Below, piece by piece: positions 10,075 to 19,348 of a DNA stretch of 64,000 bases. The translations under genes were made by a program, and so were the position numbers. Origin of the DNA: Mycobacterium sp. E787 (GTDB lineage: Bacteria; Actinomycetota; Actinomycetes; Mycobacteriales; Mycobacteriaceae). The notes below the pieces were generated by a model. The model did not search any database and was not told where the DNA came from. It worked only from the letters and a program-made list of their open reading frames with translations. Location of the stretch: positions 62,001-126,000 of the forward strand of contig NZ_LZKL01000055.1 of assembly GCF_001668725.1 (NCBI RefSeq), written 5' to 3'. Position 1 is the first letter of the stretch; every line of letters starts with the position of its first letter.

Positions 10075-10806
10075 GTGAATTCGTCCTACCATCAGCCAGT
10101 GCCCGTACTCGGCGAATTAGCAACGGCGACGTCAAGCCAGCTATTAAGCACCTCGCCGTCGATAATTGTCCCGCTGGGATCGACCGAACAACATGGTCCG
10201 CACCTGCCGTTGGACACCGACACCCGTATCGCGGCCGCCGTCGCCCGTGGGGCCCGGGCCCGCCTCGGCGAACCCTGGCTGGTGGCGCCGGCCATCGCCT
10301 ACGGCGCGAGTGGCGAGCACCAGGACTTCGCCGGCACGATCTCCATCGGCACCGATGCCCTGGCGTCGCTCCTGGTGGAGTACGGCAGGTCAGCCGCCTG
10401 CTGGGCCCCGCGGCTGCTCTTCGTCAACGGCCACGGCGGCAACGCCGCCGCGCTGAGCGGTGCGGTCGCGCGGCTGCGCGGCGAAGGCCGGGACGCCGGG
10501 TGGTGCCCGTGCGTCGCCGCCGGCGGGGACGCCCACGCCGGCCATACCGAAACATCCGTATTGCTGCATATCTCGCCGACCGAGGTGCTGACCGACCGGT
10601 GGCTCGCCGGCAACCGGGCGCCCCTGGCCGACTTGCTGCCCTCGATGCGTCGCGGGGGAGTCGCGGCGGTCAGCCCGGTCGGGGTCTTGGGGGACCCGAC
10701 GACGGCGACCGCCGCGGAGGGCAAGCGCATCTTCGCCGAGATGGTCGACGACTGCGTCCGCCGGGTCGCCCGGTGGTCGCCCGGGCGCGACGGGATGCTG
10801 ACATGA
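10075..10806 (+). CDS. mftE: MftE, creatininase-family mycofactocin peptidase
   Basis: A metal-dependent amidohydrolase of about 243 residues that cuts the modified C-terminal dipeptide from MftA. The creatininase metal motifs [23 protein letters not shown] and HAGHTETS are all present. The start is uncertain. GTG 10075 (VNSSYHQ) fits the family N-terminus but has no good ribosome site. In-frame GTG 10021 and GTG 10099 are alternatives. The clear GGAGGG at 10048-10053 fits only out-of-frame codons. A 205-base gap separates it from mftD, so an internal promoter is possible. The stop overlaps mftF (ATGA). Confidence 0.88.
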   Translation: MNSSYHQPVPVLGELATATSSQLLSTSPSIIVPLGSTEQHGPHLPLDTDTRIAAAVARGARARLGEPWLVAPAIAYGASGEHQDFAGTISIGTDALASLLVEYGRSAACWAPRLLFVNGHGGNAAALSGAVARLRGEGRDAGWCPCVAAGGDAHAGHTETSVLLHISPTEVLTDRWLAGNRAPLADLLPSMRRGGVAAVSPVGVLGDPTTATAAEGKRIFAEMVDDCVRRVARWSPGRDGMLT

Positions 10807-12221
10807 CCGCGCCGGCGACGCGGCTGCCCGACGGGTTCGCCGTCCAGGTCGATCGCCGCGTGCGGGTGCTCGGCGACGGTTCGGCACTGCTGGGCGGCTC
10901 GCCGACGCGTCTGCTGAAGTTGGCCCCGGCCGCCCAGAGCATGCTGTCCGACGGCCGGCTGAAGGTCCGCGACGACGTCAGCGCGCAGCTGGCGCGCACC
11001 CTGCTCGACGCCACCGTGGCCCACCCCCGGCCCGCGGGCGGGCCGTCGCACCGCGACGTGACCGTGGTAATCCCGGTGCGCGACAACGTTTCCGGCGTTC
11101 GGCGCCTGGTGAGCTCGTTGCGCGGGCTGCGGGTCGTGGTGGTCGACGACGGCTCGTTCCCGCCCATCGAACCCGAAGACTTCCTCGGCGCACACTGCGA
11201 CGTCGAGGTGCTGCGCCACTCGTACAGCAAGGGCCCGGCCGCGGCGCGCAACACCGGGCTGGCCGCCTGCGCGACCGACTTCGTCGCGTTCCTGGACTCC
11301 GACGTGACGCCGCGCCGGGGATGGCTGGAGGCCCTGCTCGGTCACTTCTGTGATCCCACCGTCGCCCTGGTGGCGCCGCGCATCGTCGGTTTGTCGCACA
11401 GCGAGAACGTGGTGGCGCGCTACGAGGCGGTGCACTCGTCGCTGGACCTGGGGGAGCGCGAGGCGCCGGTGCTGCCGCACAGCACGGTGTCCTACGTCCC
11501 CAGCGCGGCCATCATCTGTCGCCGCTCGGCCATCCGCGACGTGGGCGGGTTCGACGAGACGATGCAGTCCGGGGAGGACGTCGACTTGTGCTGGCGGCTC
11601 ATCGAGGCGGGCAACCGCCTGCGCTACGAGCCGATCGCGCAGGTCGCGCACGACCACCGCACCGAATTGCGGGACTGGCTTGCGCGCAAGGCATTCTATG
11701 GCGGCTCGGCCGCCCCGCTGTCGGTGCGTCACCCGGACAAGACCGCGCCGGTGGTGATCTCCGGCTGGGCGCTGATGGCCTGGACCCTGATGGCGCTGGG
11801 CACCAGCCTCAGCCAGCTCGCCTCGATCGTCGTCGCCCTGGTAACGGGCCGGCGGATCGCCAGGGCGATGCGCAGCGCCGAGACCTCGCTGTGGGACGTG
11901 GCCGCGATCGCGACCCGCGGCCTGTGGGCGGCGGCGCTGCAGCTGGCGTCGGCCGTCTGCCGGCACTACTGGCCGGTGGCGCTCGTCGCGGCCGTCCTGT
12001 CGCGGCACTGCAGACGGGTGGTGCTGGTCGCCGCCGTGATGGACGGCGTGGTGGACTGGCTGCGCCGCCGCGATGCCACCGGCGACGAGGCCGAACCGAT
12101 CGGGCTGCTGACCTACCTGCTGCTCAAGCGCATCGACGACCTGGCCTACGGCCTCGGGCTGTGGTGGGGCGTCGCGCGCGAACGCAACGCGCGGGCGCTC
12201 AAGCCACAGATCCGCACATAA
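10803..12221 (+). CDS. mftF: MftF, mycofactocin family-2 glycosyltransferase
   Basis: 472 residues. An N-terminal segment of about 80 residues precedes a GT-A glycosyltransferase domain with [26 protein letters not shown], then [19 protein letters not shown] (DxD) and [19 protein letters not shown] (catalytic ED). The C-terminal third is hydrophobic with one or two membrane segments near residues 320-350. In M. smegmatis the orthologue adds a beta-1,4-glucan chain to premycofactocin. The gene overlaps mftE by four bases. GT2 enzymes of this size with a membrane tail normally work on the cytosolic face of the membrane. Confidence 0.92.
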   Translation: MTAPATRLPDGFAVQVDRRVRVLGDGSALLGGSPTRLLKLAPAAQSMLSDGRLKVRDDVSAQLARTLLDATVAHPRPAGGPSHRDVTVVIPVRDNVSGVRRLVSSLRGLRVVVVDDGSFPPIEPEDFLGAHCDVEVLRHSYSKGPAAARNTGLAACATDFVAFLDSDVTPRRGWLEALLGHFCDPTVALVAPRIVGLSHSENVVARYEAVHSSLDLGEREAPVLPHSTVSYVPSAAIICRRSAIRDVGGFDETMQSGEDVDLCWRLIEAGNRLRYEPIAQVAHDHRTELRDWLARKAFYGGSAAPLSVRHPDKTAPVVISGWALMAWTLMALGTSLSQLASIVVALVTGRRIARAMRSAETSLWDVAAIATRGLWAAALQLASAVCRHYWPVALVAAVLSRHCRRVVLVAAVMDGVVDWLRRRDATGDEAEPIGLLTYLLLKRIDDLAYGLGLWWGVARERNARALKPQIRT

Positions 12222-12237
12222 CGGTTTTGAAGACGCC

Positions 12238-13659
12238 TTGACCGCGGCCGTCCCGCGCAGCGACGTGCTGATCGTCGGCGCCGGGAGCGCCGGATCGGTT
12301 GTCGCCGAACGGCTTTCCAGCGATCCACGCCGTACCGTGACCGTCCTCGAGGCGGGCCCCGGTCTCGCCGATCCGGACCTGCTGGCGTTGACCGCCAACG
12401 GTTCGCAGCTGCCGATCGGGGTCGGCAGCCCGGTGGCCGAGCGGTACCTGACCCACCTCACCGATCGGCATGACCTGAAGCTTCCGATCGTGCGCGGGAA
12501 GACGGTGGGTGGGTCGGGCGCCGTCAACGGCGGCTATTTCTGCCGGGCGCTCGCCAGTGACTTCGACCGGGCAGCGCTGCCCGGTTGGGCATGGTCGGAC
12601 GTGCTCGAGCACTTCCGGGCCATCGAGACCGACCTCGATTTCAACGGCCCCGCCCACGGCAGGACCGGCCCGATCGCGGTGCGCCGGACCCTCGAAATGA
12701 CCGGTAGCACAGAAACTTTCATCGCGGCCGCCGGGCGGGCCGGATTTCGCTGGATCGAGGACCTCAACGACTCCGGGCCCGAACCGATTTCGGGGCTGGG
12801 CGCGGTTCCGCTGAACATCGTCGATGGCGTCCGCACCGGACCCGGCGCCGCCTATCTCCTGCCGGCGCTCGCGCGGCCCAACCTGACCCTGCTGGAGCGC
12901 ACCCGGGCGGTCCGGCTGCGTTTCTCCGGCACCCGCGCGGTCGGCGTCGACGCGATCGGCCCGCACGGCCCGATGGAGTTGTCCGCGGACCGGATAGTCC
13001 TGTCCGCCGGGGCGATTCAGTCCGCGCACCTGCTGATGTTGTCCGGGGTCGGCGACGAGGCCACGCTGCGCGCGGCCGGCGTGCCGGTGCTGGCGCCGCT
13101 GCCGGTGGGCACGTCGTGCAGCGACCACCCCGAGTGGGTGTTGCCGACCAATTGGACGGTGGCCCCCGGCCGGCCCGTGCTCGAGGTCGTGCTCGGCACC
13201 GCCGACGCCCTCGAGGTCAGGCCGTACACCGGCGGCTTCGTCGCGATGACGGGTGACGGCACCGCCGGACATCCCGACTGGCCGCACATCGGGGTGGCCC
13301 TGATGCGCCCGCGGTCGCGCGGACGCGTCACGCTGGTCTCGGCCGATCCCGCCGTGCCGCCACGGATCGAGCACCGCTACGACAGCGAGCCCGACGACGT
13401 CGCCGCGCTGCGGGAGGGCAGTGAACTCGCCCGCGAATTAGCCGGTGCCGCAGCGTCCGTCGGGCCGCCCGTGTGGTCGACGTCCCAACACCTGTGCGGC
13501 ACCGCGCCGATGGGCGCCGTGGTTGACCCGCGCTGTCGGGTCTATGGCCTCGAAAACCTTTGGGTCATAGACGGTTCCATCCTGCCGGCGATCACCAGCC
13601 GCGGACCGCACGCGACCATCGTGATGCTTGGGCACAGGGCCGCGGAATTCGTCGACTGA
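12238..13659 (+). CDS. mftG: MftG, GMC-family mycofactocin-linked oxidoreductase
   Basis: A 473-residue FAD enzyme of the glucose-methanol-choline family. The N-terminal FAD motif is DVLIVGAGSAGSVVAERL, followed by VTVLEAGPG. The GMC signature segments are GKTVGGSGAVNGGYFCRA and VLSAGAIQSAHLLMLSGVG, and the C-terminal domain has TSQHLCGTAPMGAVVDP and the closing VIDGSILP. The start is a TTG at 12238, 16 bases after mftF; no better ATG or GTG precedes the dinucleotide fold. Work in mycobacteria links MftG to re-oxidation of mycofactocinol, coupling it to respiration. It ends the mft operon and faces the PE gene tail to tail, 18 bases away. Confidence 0.9.
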   Translation: MTAAVPRSDVLIVGAGSAGSVVAERLSSDPRRTVTVLEAGPGLADPDLLALTANGSQLPIGVGSPVAERYLTHLTDRHDLKLPIVRGKTVGGSGAVNGGYFCRALASDFDRAALPGWAWSDVLEHFRAIETDLDFNGPAHGRTGPIAVRRTLEMTGSTETFIAAAGRAGFRWIEDLNDSGPEPISGLGAVPLNIVDGVRTGPGAAYLLPALARPNLTLLERTRAVRLRFSGTRAVGVDAIGPHGPMELSADRIVLSAGAIQSAHLLMLSGVGDEATLRAAGVPVLAPLPVGTSCSDHPEWVLPTNWTVAPGRPVLEVVLGTADALEVRPYTGGFVAMTGDGTAGHPDWPHIGVALMRPRSRGRVTLVSADPAVPPRIEHRYDSEPDDVAALREGSELARELAGAAASVGPPVWSTSQHLCGTAPMGAVVDPRCRVYGLENLWVIDGSILPAITSRGPHATIVMLGHRAAEFVD

Positions 13660-13677
13660 GTGCCGCCGAAGCCCGAA

Positions 13678-14538
13678 TCAGGCTTGGTAAGGCTGCATCT
13701 CGATCGGCACGCCCGTCGCCGCCGGTTGCTCCTCGTGGGATCCCGCCGCCGCCGGGGAGTAGGCCGGCGTCGCCGGAGAATAGTTCGGCGTCGCCGCGGG
13801 CGCGGTGTTGAGCGGCGTGGTGATCGGCAGCGCCTGCGCCGCGGTGGCGGGGGAGAACACCGGTGCTTCGGCCTCGACGGCCGCCACCGGAGCCGCGGTT
13901 GACACCGGCGCCAGGGGAGAAACCTCCGCCACCGGCGAAGCCGCCGACATCGCGGCCGCGGGCGCGGCGGCCGGGGCCAACGGCGTCGATGCCATCGGCG
14001 CGGCGAGCGGCGCCGCCGCCAGCGGCGTAGCCGTCGGTGCCAGCGCGACGGGAGTCACCGGAGCCGGCGTGACCGCCGCCGCGGGGACCGCGTGGGCCGG
14101 CGCGGCGCCACCGGCCAGGCCGGCCATGGACGCCGGCACCCCCGCGGCCGCCGAACCCGCCGAGGCCGCGGTGCCCATCAGCGGCTGCGCGGTCGACAGC
14201 GCCTGGCCGGGGGTATTGCCGGTCACCATGCTCTCGACGGTTTGCAGGGGACTTGCGTTGGCGGCCTCGGTCAGGGCGTACTGCTCGGCGCCCGCGCTCA
14301 TCAGCTGGACGAATTGCGTGTGGAACGCCTGCGCCGCGGCGCTGAGCGCCTGGTACACCTGGGCGTGCGCGTCGAACAGGCTGGCGATGCTGGCCGACAC
14401 CTCGTCGGCGCCTGCGGGCAGCACGCTCGACACGGGCCCCAGCGCGGCGGAGTTGGCGTCGCTGACCATGGATGCGATGTTCGCCAGATCGACTGCGGCG
14501 GCCGCCACGTACTGCGGCGCTGCGATCACATAGGACAT
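13678..14538 (-). CDS. PE-family protein with Pro/Ala-rich C-terminus
   Basis: 286 residues. The first 98 or so form the two-helix PE domain, starting MSYVIAAPQYVAAAAVDLA, with the ESX/type VII secretion signal YxxxE at Y87-E91 (YALTEAANASPL). The name-giving Pro-Glu at residues 8-9 is Pro-Gln here. The rest is a low-complexity Ala/Pro/Thr/Ser tail, with runs of the PxAxxxxA kind ending in two YSPA repeats. There is no PGRS repeat. No PPE partner or esx gene is adjacent, although PE proteins usually need one. It is expected to be exported to the surface. The gene is convergent with mftG. Confidence 0.8.
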   Translation of the reverse strand: MSYVIAAPQYVAAAAVDLANIASMVSDANSAALGPVSSVLPAGADEVSASIASLFDAHAQVYQALSAAAQAFHTQFVQLMSAGAEQYALTEAANASPLQTVESMVTGNTPGQALSTAQPLMGTAASAGSAAAGVPASMAGLAGGAAPAHAVPAAAVTPAPVTPVALAPTATPLAAAPLAAPMASTPLAPAAAPAAAMSAASPVAEVSPLAPVSTAAPVAAVEAEAPVFSPATAAQALPITTPLNTAPAATPNYSPATPAYSPAAAGSHEEQPAATGVPIEMQPYQA

Positions 14539-14670
14539 TCCGCTCCCCCGGGTAGCCTCGACGGCGTCCGCACCCCCATAACGGACTCCGCTTCTGCGGA
14601 TGCTAGCGCCCTTCGCGAGGCGGCCGAGGCGTTTTCAGGTGAACTTTGGGCTCACGCGGCCAATCTGGAT

Positions 14671-16275
14671 TTACTCCGGCTTAGCGGCTCCGCGCGAACC
14701 CCCGGCGGTCGCGATCCGGCGCACCAGCCTCAGCTGTCGCCCGTCGGGCCCCGGAGCCCACAATCCGATGAGCACTGCCGCGATGGCGACGATCACGGCC
14801 ATCGTGATGGTCGAAGCATGGAGGGCCGTCAGGAATGCGGCTTTGCCGAGTTCGGCCAACTGGCGCCCCTGCGGCCCGAGCTTGCCGGCTACCTCGACGG
14901 CCTTGGCCAGCGAATCGGTGGCCGGTCCGCGAACCGGGTCCGGAAAGCCGGAGAGCTTCGGCGCGAGCTCGTGTGAGTAGCGCCCGGCCAGGATCGAACC
15001 CGCGACGGCGATTCCCAGTGCCCCGCCCATTTCGCGAGATGTGTCGTTCACCGCGGAGGCAACGCCCTGCTTTTCGTCGGGAACCGCGCTCATGATCGCC
15101 GAAGTCGTAGGCGCCGTGCACATTCCGATGCCGGTGGCGAGTATCAACGTCGGCCAGGCGAACTGCGAATACGTCGAATGCAGGCCGAGTCCGTACATGC
15201 ACGCAAAGCCGGCGGCCATGAACAGCGTGCCGACGAACAGCACCAGTCGCAGGCCCAGCTTCGGCACATACCAGAACGACAGCGCCGAGAAAATGCCCAG
15301 CGGAACCATGAATGGACCGAAGGCGATCGCCGTCGTCAGCGGCGAGTAACCCATGATCTGCTGGACGTATTGCATGCCGATGTAGAAGAAGCCAAACGTT
15401 GCGCCGAACAGCATGACGATCGCCGCCACCCCGGTGGCGAAATTGTGGTCGGCAAACAACCGGACGTCCAGCAGCGGTTGCCGCCGCCGGAACTCCACGA
15501 CGCCGAACGCGACGGCGATGACAGCACCCGCGACCAGGCCGCCCCAGACCAGCGAGTCGGTCCAACCACGGTCGGGCGCTTCGAGGATGGCGAACACCGC
15601 GATCGCGACGGCCCCGGCGATGAGGACCGCACCGAGCCAGTCGATGCGGGGAGCGTCGGCCTCGCGCGACGATGCGATGGTGCACCCCAGGGCGAAGATC
15701 ACCATCCCGGCTATGCCCAGTGACCAGAAGATCGCGTGCCAGTCCCAAAAGCGAAGCAGCAGGCCGGATCCGAGCATTCCGATGACCCCACCGGAACCGG
15801 CCGTGCCGGCCCAGATGCCGACGGCCTTCATCCGATCTTGTTTCGGATAGGCGACGGTCAGCAGCGACAGCGTCGCGGGCATCACAAAGGCGGCGCCGAC
15901 ACCGGCCACCGCCCGTCCCGCGATGATCTCCAGAGGGTTATGGAGGATCGCCGGTGTGGCCGAGCCCAGTGCGAAAACCACCAGACCGGTCAGCAGCGCG
16001 CCCCGCCGGCCATAGCGGTCACCGATGGCCCCGGCGGGTAGCAGCAGGCACGCCAGCGCCAAGGTATAACCGTCGACGATCCAGGTCAGCTGCGTCTGCG
16101 TCGCGGATGTCGCCACCGCGAGATCCCCCAGCGCGGTGTTCAGCGCCGTCATCGACCCGACGACCAGCGCGACGCCCATGCAGGCGACCGTCAGGGTCCA
16201 GTTTCGGGCCCGGGGGCTACCGCCGATGCTTGCCGAATCAGTACGCTTATCAGGCCGTACCAGCGTTTCGACCAT
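14671..16275 (-). CDS. MFS drug exporter, 14-TM DHA2 (EmrB/QacA) type
   Basis: A 534-residue major facilitator. It has the loop 2-3 signature GAIGDRYGRRGALL, the motif C-like region GGVIGMLGSGLLL, and about 14 hydrophobic segments, then a cytosolic loop before the last segment (residues about 460-500). The start is ATG 16275, with AGGAGG at 16283-16288. The frame stays open upstream across the divergent TetR gene on the other strand, which is a GC-driven shadow. It is divergent from the TetR gene with a twin operator between, a standard substrate-induced efflux arrangement. Substrates are unknown; proton-coupled export of cationic or lipophilic drugs is typical of the family. Confidence 0.88.
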   Translation of the reverse strand: MVETLVRPDKRTDSASIGGSPRARNWTLTVACMGVALVVGSMTALNTALGDLAVATSATQTQLTWIVDGYTLALACLLLPAGAIGDRYGRRGALLTGLVVFALGSATPAILHNPLEIIAGRAVAGVGAAFVMPATLSLLTVAYPKQDRMKAVGIWAGTAGSGGVIGMLGSGLLLRFWDWHAIFWSLGIAGMVIFALGCTIASSREADAPRIDWLGAVLIAGAVAIAVFAILEAPDRGWTDSLVWGGLVAGAVIAVAFGVVEFRRRQPLLDVRLFADHNFATGVAAIVMLFGATFGFFYIGMQYVQQIMGYSPLTTAIAFGPFMVPLGIFSALSFWYVPKLGLRLVLFVGTLFMAAGFACMYGLGLHSTYSQFAWPTLILATGIGMCTAPTTSAIMSAVPDEKQGVASAVNDTSREMGGALGIAVAGSILAGRYSHELAPKLSGFPDPVRGPATDSLAKAVEVAGKLGPQGRQLAELGKAAFLTALHASTITMAVIVAIAAVLIGLWAPGPDGRQLRLVRRIATAGGSRGAAKPE

Positions 16276-16312
16276 ACGAAAGCGCCTCCTAACGGGGGGC
16301 GGGGAAGTTTTG

Positions 16313-16348
16313 AGACCGATAGTCTTGTAGGTAGACCGATAGTCTTGT
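16313..16348. promoter_or_regulatory. Twin operator between MFS exporter and TetR genes
   Basis: Two exact copies of AGACCGATAGTCTTGT at 16313-16328 and 16333-16348, with start points 20 bases apart. Each holds the inverted repeat AGAC-CGATA-GTCT. The spacing of about two helical turns puts both on the same DNA face. They lie between the exporter start (16275) and the regulator, as expected for cooperative TetR binding. Confidence 0.65.
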
Positions 16349-16372
16349 TTCCAAACGGAGAGGTGGCTCACA

Positions 16373-17029
16373 ATTACCGGCGGTAGTACCGATCCCCGGC
16401 CGGCGCGGTCCCGGGCCCGCCTGCTCGAAGCCGCTGCCGCGCTTCTGCGTTCCGGTGGTCCCAGCGCGGTGACCGTCGATGCGGTCACCCGTACCGCCAA
16501 CGTAGCGAGGGCTACCCTGTATCGCCACTTCCCGAGTGGAAATGATTTGCTGGCGGCGGCGTTCAACAGCCTGATACCCCCCTCGCCGACGCCCCCGGCA
16601 GAAGGGTCGCTGCGCGATCGGCTCGTCGCGTTGGTGCTGGCCCAGGCCGAAGCCGTGGCGCAGGCCCCGGCGCTGCTGACCGCCATGTCCTGGCTGGCCC
16701 TGGGACCGGACCTGGAAGGGTTGCCCGAACCGCGCGACGCGGACGCCGACAGCTGTTCGATCACCTCGTTGCGGGAACGCATCGCCCAGCAGTACGCCGC
16801 GCCGTTCGACGCGGTGTTCGACAGCCCCGAGGCGGCCGCCGAGCTGGGCGAGGTCGACCGGTCGCGGGCGATCGCCCTGCTGATCGGCCCGCTGGTGCTG
16901 GGGCGCCTGTCCACCCTCCCCGACTTCGACTATCGCGAGTGTGCGCGGGCGGCCGTCGACGGTTTCCTGCACGTTCAGCGCGCACAGCAGCGGGCCGCCG
17001 CGGCGAGTATCGAATCGGCAGGTGCTTGA
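16373..17029 (+). CDS. TetR-family regulator of the divergent exporter (probable ATT start)
   Basis: A TetR protein of about 218 residues. The helix-turn-helix is complete only if the frame is read from well before GTG 16469: upstream codons encode ARSRARLLEAAAALLRSGGP, the canonical first helix, then VTVDAVTRTANVARATLYRH. The frame has a stop at 16340, and between that and 16469 there is no ATG, GTG or TTG. ATT 16373 follows GGAGAGG (16357-16363) at a proper distance and is proposed as a rare start. GTG 16469 would remove helix 1 and disable DNA binding. The ligand domain is variable. It is divergent from the MFS gene and probably represses it and itself. Confidence 0.7.
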   Translation: MTGGSTDPRPARSRARLLEAAAALLRSGGPSAVTVDAVTRTANVARATLYRHFPSGNDLLAAAFNSLIPPSPTPPAEGSLRDRLVALVLAQAEAVAQAPALLTAMSWLALGPDLEGLPEPRDADADSCSITSLRERIAQQYAAPFDAVFDSPEAAAELGEVDRSRAIALLIGPLVLGRLSTLPDFDYRECARAAVDGFLHVQRAQQRAAAASIESAGA

Positions 17030-17378
17030 GGCGTCGCCGCCGGCGCCGAAATTTTGTCCGCGCCGCGATCTAGGGCATACTGTTCGGGTTGCCTTTCGCC
17101 AGGTTCTGCGCCTGGCCGGGCATACGACCAGCGCCCAAACGGGCGCGTCCGGTCCCATCCTCGGAACGCGACTAATTTTGGCCGCGGAAGAGGCTGCGTA
17201 AGGGTGACACACCCGACCGCGGGGGCCGGTGGACCACGACAGGTAAACAGCGGCGCAGTATCCGGCGCGACGCTCGACCGGCCCAGGATTGGGCGGTCGA
17301 TCGGCGCTCCGGGGGGCACTGAGACATGGACGTAAGCCCGGACGACGGGCTTCAAGTAGGAGTGAGGGTAGGAGAAGC
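17030..17378 (+). promoter_or_regulatory. S10 operon promoter and leader
   Basis: The 349 bases before rpsJ hold no credible gene. A promoter is visible: TTGTCC (17054-17059), 16 bases, CATACT (17076-17081). The block GGGTTGCCTT (17086-17095) starts four bases after the -10 and is repeated at the same offset in the spc promoter. The transcript leader would be about 290 bases, long enough for a structured leader; GC-rich hairpins are possible, but I could not fold it. AGTAGGAG before the rpsJ GTG provides ribosome binding. Confidence 0.6.
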
Positions 17379-17684
17379 GTGGCGGGACAGAAGATCCGCA
17401 TCAGGCTTAAGGCCTACGACCATGAGGCTATTGACGCATCGGCGCGCAAGATCGTCGAGACCGTCGTCCGTACGGGTGCCAGCGTCGTAGGTCCGGTGCC
17501 GCTGCCGACCGAAAAGCACGTGTATTGCGTCATCCGCTCCCCGCACAAGTACAAGGACTCGCGGGAGCACTTCGAGATGCGCACGCACAAGCGGTTGATT
17601 GACATCCTCGATCCGACGCCGAAGACGGTCGACGCGCTGATGCGCATCGACCTTCCGGCCAGTGTCGACGTCAACATCCAGTAG
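17379..17684 (+). CDS. rpsJ: 30S ribosomal protein S10
   Basis: 101 residues, starting [19 protein letters not shown] and containing [20 protein letters not shown] and the C-terminal [17 protein letters not shown]10 (NusE) sits in the 30S head and also joins transcription antitermination complexes. GTG 17379 follows TAGGAG by 4 bases and gives the family start; the frame is open further upstream without meaning. It is the first gene of the S10 operon, under the promoter at 17054-17081. Confidence 0.97.
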   Translation: MAGQKIRIRLKAYDHEAIDASARKIVETVVRTGASVVGPVPLPTEKHVYCVIRSPHKYKDSREHFEMRTHKRLIDILDPTPKTVDALMRIDLPASVDVNIQ

Positions 17685-17697
17685 GAGATCCAGACTC

Positions 17698-18351
17698 ATG
17701 GCACGCAAAGGCATTCTGGGTACCAAGCTGGGCATGACGCAGGTGTTCGACGAGAACAACAGGGTTGTGCCGGTGACGGTGGTCAAGGCCGGTCCCAACG
17801 TGGTGACCCGCATCCGCACGCCGGAGCGCGACGGCTACAGCGCCGTGCAGTTGGCATACGGCGAGATCAGCCCGCGCAAGGTCAACAAGCCGGTGACCGG
17901 CCAGTACACCGCGGCGGGGGTCAACCCGCGCCGGTACCTGGCCGAGCTGCGTCTGGACAATCCGGACGCCGCCGCCGAATACGAGGTCGGCCAGGAACTG
18001 ACGGCCGAGATCTTCGCCGACGGCGCCTATGTCGACGTGACCGGCACCTCCAAGGGCAAGGGCTTCGCCGGAACGATGAAGCGGCATGGCTTCCGCGGTC
18101 AGGGCGCCAGCCACGGCGCCCAGGCGGTGCACCGCCGGCCGGGCTCCATCGGCGGCTGCGCCACCCCGGCGCGGGTGTTCAAGGGCACCCGGATGGCCGG
18201 CCGGATGGGCAACGACCGGGTGACCGTGCAGAACCTGGTGGTGCACAAGGTCGATACCGAGAACGGCGTGCTGCTCATCAAGGGCGCGGTCCCCGGCCGC
18301 ACCGGTGGACTCGTGATGGTCCGCAGCGCGATCAAACGAGGTGAGAAGTAA
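17698..18351 (+). CDS. rplC: 50S ribosomal protein L3
   Basis: 217 residues, starting [19 protein letters not shown]. The central loop [22 protein letters not shown] is the extension that reaches the peptidyl transferase centre. The Gln in GQGASHG is the residue N5-methylated by PrmB in other bacteria. ATG 17698 is preceded by GTAGGAG. It overlaps rplD by one base (TAATG). Confidence 0.97.
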   Translation: MARKGILGTKLGMTQVFDENNRVVPVTVVKAGPNVVTRIRTPERDGYSAVQLAYGEISPRKVNKPVTGQYTAAGVNPRRYLAELRLDNPDAAAEYEVGQELTAEIFADGAYVDVTGTSKGKGFAGTMKRHGFRGQGASHGAQAVHRRPGSIGGCATPARVFKGTRMAGRMGNDRVTVQNLVVHKVDTENGVLLIKGAVPGRTGGLVMVRSAIKRGEK

Positions 18352-19016
18352 TGGCGGCGCAGAAGATTGACGTGAAGACGCCCGACGGCAAGGTCGACGG
18401 CTCCGTGGAGCTGCCCGCCGAATTGTTCGACGTCGAGGCCAACATCGCGCTCATGCACCAGGTGGTCACCGCCCAGCGGGCGGCCGCTCGCCAGGGCACG
18501 CACTCGACCAAGACCCGCGGCGAGGTCAGCGGCGGTGGGCGCAAGCCGTACCGGCAGAAGGGCACCGGCCGTGCGCGGCAGGGTTCGACGCGGGCCCCGC
18601 AGTTCACCGGCGGTGGCGTCGTGCACGGTCCCAAGCCGCGCGACTACAGCCAGCGCACGCCCAAGAAGATGATCGCCGCGGCGTTGCGTGGGGCGCTGTC
18701 CGACCGGGCGCGCAACGGCCGCATCCATGCAGTCACCGAGCTGGTCACGGGCCAAACCCCCTCCACCAAGAGCGCCCGGGCATTTCTGAGCACGCTGACC
18801 GAGCGCAAGCAGGTGCTGCTCGTCATCGGCCGCACCGACGAGACCGGTGCCAAAAGCGTGCGCAACCTGCCGGGCGTGCACGTCCTGACGCCCGACCAGC
18901 TCAACACCTACGACGTGCTGCGCTCCGACGACGTGGTGTTCAGCGTCGAGGCGCTCAGTGCCTACATCGCGGCCAACACGGCCAAAACCAGTTCTGCCGA
19001 GGAGGTTTCGGCCTGA
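18351..19016 (+). CDS. rplD: 50S ribosomal protein L4
   Basis: 221 residues. The extended loop has [33 protein letters not shown] in family-typical order (about residues 55-88); it lines the exit tunnel and is where macrolide-resistance changes arise. In enterobacteria L4 represses its own operon, but no such leader can be asserted here. The C-terminal tail beyond residue 205 is Ala/Thr/Ser-rich, as in other mycobacteria. Start and stop overlap the neighbours by one base each. Confidence 0.97.
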   Translation: MAAQKIDVKTPDGKVDGSVELPAELFDVEANIALMHQVVTAQRAAARQGTHSTKTRGEVSGGGRKPYRQKGTGRARQGSTRAPQFTGGGVVHGPKPRDYSQRTPKKMIAAALRGALSDRARNGRIHAVTELVTGQTPSTKSARAFLSTLTERKQVLLVIGRTDETGAKSVRNLPGVHVLTPDQLNTYDVLRSDDVVFSVEALSAYIAANTAKTSSAEEVSA

Positions 19017-19318
19017 TGGCGACCATCGCTGACCCCCGGGACATCATCCTGGCGCCGGTCATCTCCGAGAAGTCCTACGGGCTGCTCGATGAGAACGTCT
19101 ACACGTTCGTGGTGCATCCCGACTCGAACAAGACGCAGATCAAGATCGCTGTCGAGAAGATCTTCTCGGTGAAGGTCGCCTCGGTGAACACCGCGAACCG
19201 ACAGGGCAAGCGCAAGCGCACCCGGACCGGATACGGCAAGCGCAAGAGCACCAAGCGGGCCATCGTCACGCTGGCGCCGGGCAGCAAGCCGATCGACCTC
19301 TTCGGCGCACCGAGCTAG
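19016..19318 (+). CDS. rplW: 50S ribosomal protein L23
   Basis: 100 residues. Core segments are [21 protein letters not shown] and [20 protein letters not shown], then the basic loop [21 protein letters not shown]23 surrounds the exit tunnel mouth and is the docking site for trigger factor and SRP. Its ATG overlaps the rplD stop (TGATG), so the two are translationally coupled. Confidence 0.97.
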   Translation: MATIADPRDIILAPVISEKSYGLLDENVYTFVVHPDSNKTQIKIAVEKIFSVKVASVNTANRQGKRKRTRTGYGKRKSTKRAIVTLAPGSKPIDLFGAPS

Positions 19319-19348
19319 CGCGGCGACGAGAGAAAGACCTGACTAGAC

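Noticed and set aside
13660..14533. Plus-strand open frame opposite the PE gene (Ala/Gly/Thr-rich, 242 codons)
   Set aside because: It is the antisense of the repetitive Ala/Pro tail of the PE protein. The PE domain on the minus strand has clear family sequence.
16276..16914. Upstream extension of the MFS exporter frame across the TetR gene
   Set aside because: The membrane protein begins properly at 16275 with AGGAGG. The extension is Arg/Ser-rich, opposite a better-supported TetR gene.
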